Of a stretch of DNA of 64,000 bases, positions 11,461 through 64,000 are shown piece by piece. Within the stretch, counting starts at the first letter, position 1; each line of letters starts with the position of its first letter. The notes beneath the pieces are model-generated. The model worked only from the letters and a program-made list of their open reading frames with translations. It was not told the DNA's origin and did not search any database. The stretch spans positions 1,240,001-1,304,000 of the forward strand of contig CM038716.1 of the NCBI GenBank assembly GCA_021613375.1, in the 5' to 3' direction. The stretch comes from Megaleporinus macrocephalus. Taxonomy: Eukaryota; Chordata; Actinopteri; Characiformes; Anostomidae. The position numbers were made by a program, and so were the translations under genes.

Positions 11461-13832
11461 AGAAAGACGGATATCCAACACTGAGGAAGAGATGGATTTT
11501 GCTGCTTGTTGCGCTGCAGATATTAACAGAATTGACAGTCATACAAGCAGAGAAACAAGGAATCAGTACATGCAGAGCAAATTGCGTAAAAGGGCTGTGT
11601 GGTGATGACATTCTACATTCTTAAAAACTCCATATTATGGAAAAACAAATGATTCCAAACTTTAACAATCAATGTGTAGTATATAAGCAAGTATGTATGT
11701 ATGCATCATTCACTTTCTAGACTATACAGTGCATACATTGAAATCATGTTGCAAAGACCATTTTAAAATAAATGTTCTTGTGATGTGCACTAAAAATGAT
11801 GTAGGTGGGTAGCACTGTTTTCTGGTTATGCGAATAAGGATCTGTCTCTTATTTTGTCTACCTGTGTTGGATCCCCCTCTTGTGTTTGGTCTGCTGTGAC
11901 TATAAGTATTAGGCAACTGGCTTAAAGCCACTTCACAACCCCTCCATTACATAATGCAGAAATGGCTGATTATATGCATAGCCTTGGTTTTAAAAATACT
12001 AATGAAATTTGACCAGATTTGAAACGGAAATCAACAGTTGTAGATTAGTTGTAGTTAAAGAATGTATAATGTAAGCATTATTTCAAAACATACATGCACT
12101 CCCTGTCTTTACAGTCCATCTATTTTCGGTGTCCAAAGAAAAACAAGTATTTCCAAAAAGGCAACATTATGGGAGATGATAAAACTGTCTTTACTTTCAG
12201 AGTAAGTCAAAGGAACCAGCATTTTTACCAAGCTTGAGCACAGCTAGCTATGCTTTCCAAGCATTTCTATTGGTCCAATCATCATGAAATTGTCAGACAA
12301 TGTAAATTTTCGTTGCTTAATTTCAATAAGGTAGGGGAAAAATAGACAAAAATGGAGATACATGTTTTTCTTAGGAAAACGGCTATGTGGAAATTAATTT
12401 TAAAATCATTTACGTATCATGTCAGAAGCTGTTCATAGAAAAACAGGTGTCTCCAAAATGGTAACTACATAATAAAACAAAACTTTGTTATATAAAGTGC
12501 TTTTTTCCCCCCTCACCAAGTGTTTTTAGAGCATTAATATTGGTCCAGTTATCATAAACATTTTACACAGTAACAGCTGCTCAACAAAACACTGTTTTTT
12601 ATCTGCTTTGTTTGTGCAGTTTCATTTTCTTATATGGACTGTATGGATTGTGGGAGTGAATGTTATGTTTTGAAATGTTTTTTTGTTAAAAAAAAAAAAG
12701 AGAAACATTCAGTTTTTCACTATATGATATCTTATATAGTGTATTTCCAGCAATATACACATGTTTTAGTTACTATAAGTTACTATTTATCCACTGCACA
12801 TTTACTCAAGAAGACTTTATTTACTTGTGAAAAATTCCAGACAGCAGCTCAAATGCATGTCTCTCACTCAACACTGTACAGTCTTGAATAAATGGGGCAG
12901 AAGAGCTTACAGGGTCGAATATTGCTCAGCACTCATTTGAGGCAGATGGAGACAGCATAAGCCATTCACTGGGTCCTTTATAATGTTTTGATTAAAAAAA
13001 TAATATTAATAATAAAAATAATAATTAAATACAAGATGGCATCATACTGTGACTCACTTTGTCACCTGAAATCCACAATGTGTGAATAATGCACTGTTTA
13101 AAGACATCAAAACATCTTGCATTATGGAGGAAAATTTATTCATCTTTTATTCTAGGCACCAGCAAGTCTGTTGGGTTTGAAATCAGAATGTAATCTAAAC
13201 AAATCTGAACTTTCCCTTGAAAATGAGAAATCTTTAAGGATTATGTAAATCAGACTAGAAACAGACCACTAAAAGTCCCCTGAGAGGCTGCAGAAGCACC
13301 ATAGATCAAATATATTATAGCATATTAACATATTAAACAAAATAATAGAATTTCCATATTTCTGTATGTTTAAGCAGTTAAACAATGGGGAAAAAATACA
13401 GGTTACTTAAACGTACAGGCAAACAATGGGGAAAAAAGTACAGGTTACATCTCTTTATACATGTCTTGACACTTGTCCTTTCCAACAAATCCAAACAATT
13501 TGAGGGCATGAGTGAAATTCTGACATCATTTTTGACATCATAAATTTGAGGAGCACTAAGAAGGTCAGAAAACAAATGCTTTTGCACACAGTCAGTAATT
13601 TGTGAAAAAATAAAAAGAAAGATATTTAAAGCATGCAAACTGGTGTAAAGAGTTTGTATGTTGGCTTTGGTTGCATTAGCACTGAAAACACTGAAGCATG
13701 GGAGTATAGGTGGATGACATGGATCATGCTGGACCTTTTCCCAAATGCGGAAGATGGATGACTGGCCGTAATCAAGTCTGGTGGGTAGTCTAACAACAGG
13801 GAGCACAGCTACAACCACAGCCACCTCCAGGT
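11461..13832. other. Intergenic DNA between atg16l2 and arrb1, including atg16l2 3' UTR
   Basis: No exon of a third gene is visible. 12121-12330 and 12421-12570 resemble each other (both carry 'agaaaaacag/agtatttccaaa' and 'tattggtccaatcatcatga'-type segments), suggesting a diverged non-coding transposon. 13381-13448 contains a ~40-bp imperfect tandem duplication ('aacaatggggaaaaaa' twice). Minus-strand AATAAA hexamers near 13135-13151 could end the atg16l2 transcript. Confidence 0.5.
13135..13151 (-). terminator. Candidate atg16l2 polyadenylation signals (two AATAAA)
   Basis: The plus strand has 'tttatt' at 13135-13140 and 13146-13151, i.e. two AATAAA hexamers on the minus strand about 690 bp past the atg16l2 stop. 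Position is plausible for a 3' UTR of ordinary length. AT-rich DNA yields such hexamers by chance, so this is only a candidate. Confidence 0.3.
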
Positions 13833-63218
<49,386 letters not shown>

Positions 63219-63281
63219 CTGGGGCACTCTTGAAAAAAAAAAAAAAAAATCAGCATATTCTTCCAAAGCAATTTCATAAAC

Positions 63282-63358
63282 CAACTGTTGTTTAGTATGG
63301 GACATGATGGATTTTTCCAAGCAGTCCTTATTATTAATGCTGGGGTCTGTTGTCCAGT
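63282..63358 (-). CDS. atg16l2: Possible further atg16l2 exon (weak)
   Basis: After an acceptor-like AAATAG, the frame reads WTTDPSINNKDCLEKSIMSH and TKQQL, in the same frame as the next exon, with a weak donor GTTTAT. The implied intron (63219-63281) would be 63 bp with a T17 tract, at the lower limit for fish. Alternatively the exon reads through as one unit encoding five Phe, or this is chance open frame. I do not recognise the peptide. Confidence 0.35.
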
Positions 63359-63429
63359 CTATTTAAAAACAAATTAATTGTGCACAATACAGTGTATCAT
63401 ACACTGTTTATCTCCTGAATTTCTGTGCA

Positions 63430-63840
63430 TACCCAAAGCTGTAACGAGGAGGGACGGGACAAGGAGGCAGGGATGCAAGTGCAAAGCCAGGCAGCAGTTA
63501 AATAAAAAACTAAAACCAAACCAAGAAAAAAGAAACCATCAAAAAAGAAACTAGTAATACAAACTTGTAGACAAAACTCCAAAAGAAAATAAAGACTATG
63601 TTAACAGAGTCCAACAATCAGGCAACAAAGCTCACACTGACACAAAGCATAATAAAACACCAAGCAAAGACTAACCAGACAACCAGGGATAAATACAGTC
63701 ACTAACAATGAACACCTGGGGCTAAACATAAACACAAGCACATGGGACAGACAAGGGAATGTAAAAAAAGAGAGATAGCCAGACAGACAGATCAGAAGTG
63801 AAAAAAGCAACAGGGTGGTCATTTATTAAAAAAAAAACCC
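63430..63840 (+). repeat. Dispersed fish repeat, probably non-coding transposon or LTR piece
   Basis: 'taacgaggagggacgggaca', 'aggaggcagggatgcaagtg', then 'caatgaacacctggggctaa' and 'aaaaaaaaacccagacac' occur in this order in a widespread fish repeat that I remember but cannot name. Element type uncertain. Confidence 0.5.
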
Positions 63841-64000
63841 AGACACTTCGGAACATTCTCCTTCTCATGGTCATGTGTACGTAGAAGCTCTACCACAAGC
63901 TTCTCTAGCATCCTAACATGTAAAGTAATGAATAACGACTAAATATGTATGTTACAGGTGGTTTTTAACACCTGTTTTAGTACTTTTTGTGTATCATTTT

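Noticed and set aside
13378..13824. 148-codon minus-strand open frame
   Set aside because: It lies in the atg16l2 3' UTR, directly after the stop, with no recognised domain. Treated as chance.
63860..63960. Short minus-strand frame MLEKLVVELLRTHDHEKENV as an atg16l2 coiled-coil exon
   Set aside because: Helical character is suggestive, but it lacks a convincing donor and I cannot match it to ATG16L. Not called.

Overview
The window is AT-rich vertebrate nuclear DNA, almost certainly from a teleost fish. The supporting evidence is intron-split genes with orthologues in all vertebrates, together with a repeat load typical of fish: Tc1-like elements, RTE, L2-like and L1/Tx1-like LINEs, a Gypsy pol, MITEs, long (CA)n and (AT)n tracts, and a 'GGTTGCTATGGT' minisatellite. 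The repeat mix suggests an otophysan fish (characin, catfish or electric-fish relative), but that is a weak inference. There are no operons, CRISPR arrays, or tRNA or rRNA genes that I can support. Most short open frames in the window are repeat fragments or chance.

Two protein-coding genes can be supported, in tandem on the minus strand. The first is the 3' two-thirds of an autophagy gene of the ATG16L family, best matched to atg16l2. Its twelve exons lie between about 63218 and 13833. They join in consistent phase with canonical GT/AG sites into about 370 codons, made of a serine-rich linker followed by a complete seven-bladed WD40 propeller that ends at a stop codon. The N-terminal ATG5-binding and coiled-coil exons must lie beyond base 64000. 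About 2.9 kb downstream (10867-10886) is the 20-bp first coding exon of arrb1 (beta-arrestin 1), encoding MGDKGTR and ending in the expected phase. I see no further arrb1 exon, so bases 1-10866 look like its large first intron.

By region. 1-10866: arrb1 intron 1, with a Tc1 3' end, an internally deleted minus-strand RTE LINE, two copies of a local repeat family and a 79-bp near-perfect direct repeat. 10867-13832: arrb1 exon 1, its presumed 5' region, and intergenic DNA. 13833-19104: the last four atg16l2 exons, with a Kolobok-type transposon remnant carrying a THAP-like open frame. 19105-49405: one 30.3-kb atg16l2 intron containing an L2-like LINE with a 286-bp tandem duplication, a retroviral-type pol fossil, four or more further LINE fragments, a Tc1 copy, a recently active MITE pair in inverted orientation and several microsatellites. 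49406-55996: seven compactly spaced exons. 55997-63135: an intron with a decayed Gypsy pol that was itself hit by a 470-bp MITE, then a 900-bp minisatellite. 63136-64000: one linker exon, a possible further exon, and a dispersed repeat.

I did not find a previously undescribed biological system. The best leads are the nested and paired MITEs with readable target-site duplications, the THAP-bearing Kolobok remnant, the two minisatellite loci, and the 30-kb repeat-filled intron that splits the WD40 propeller between blades 4 and 5.
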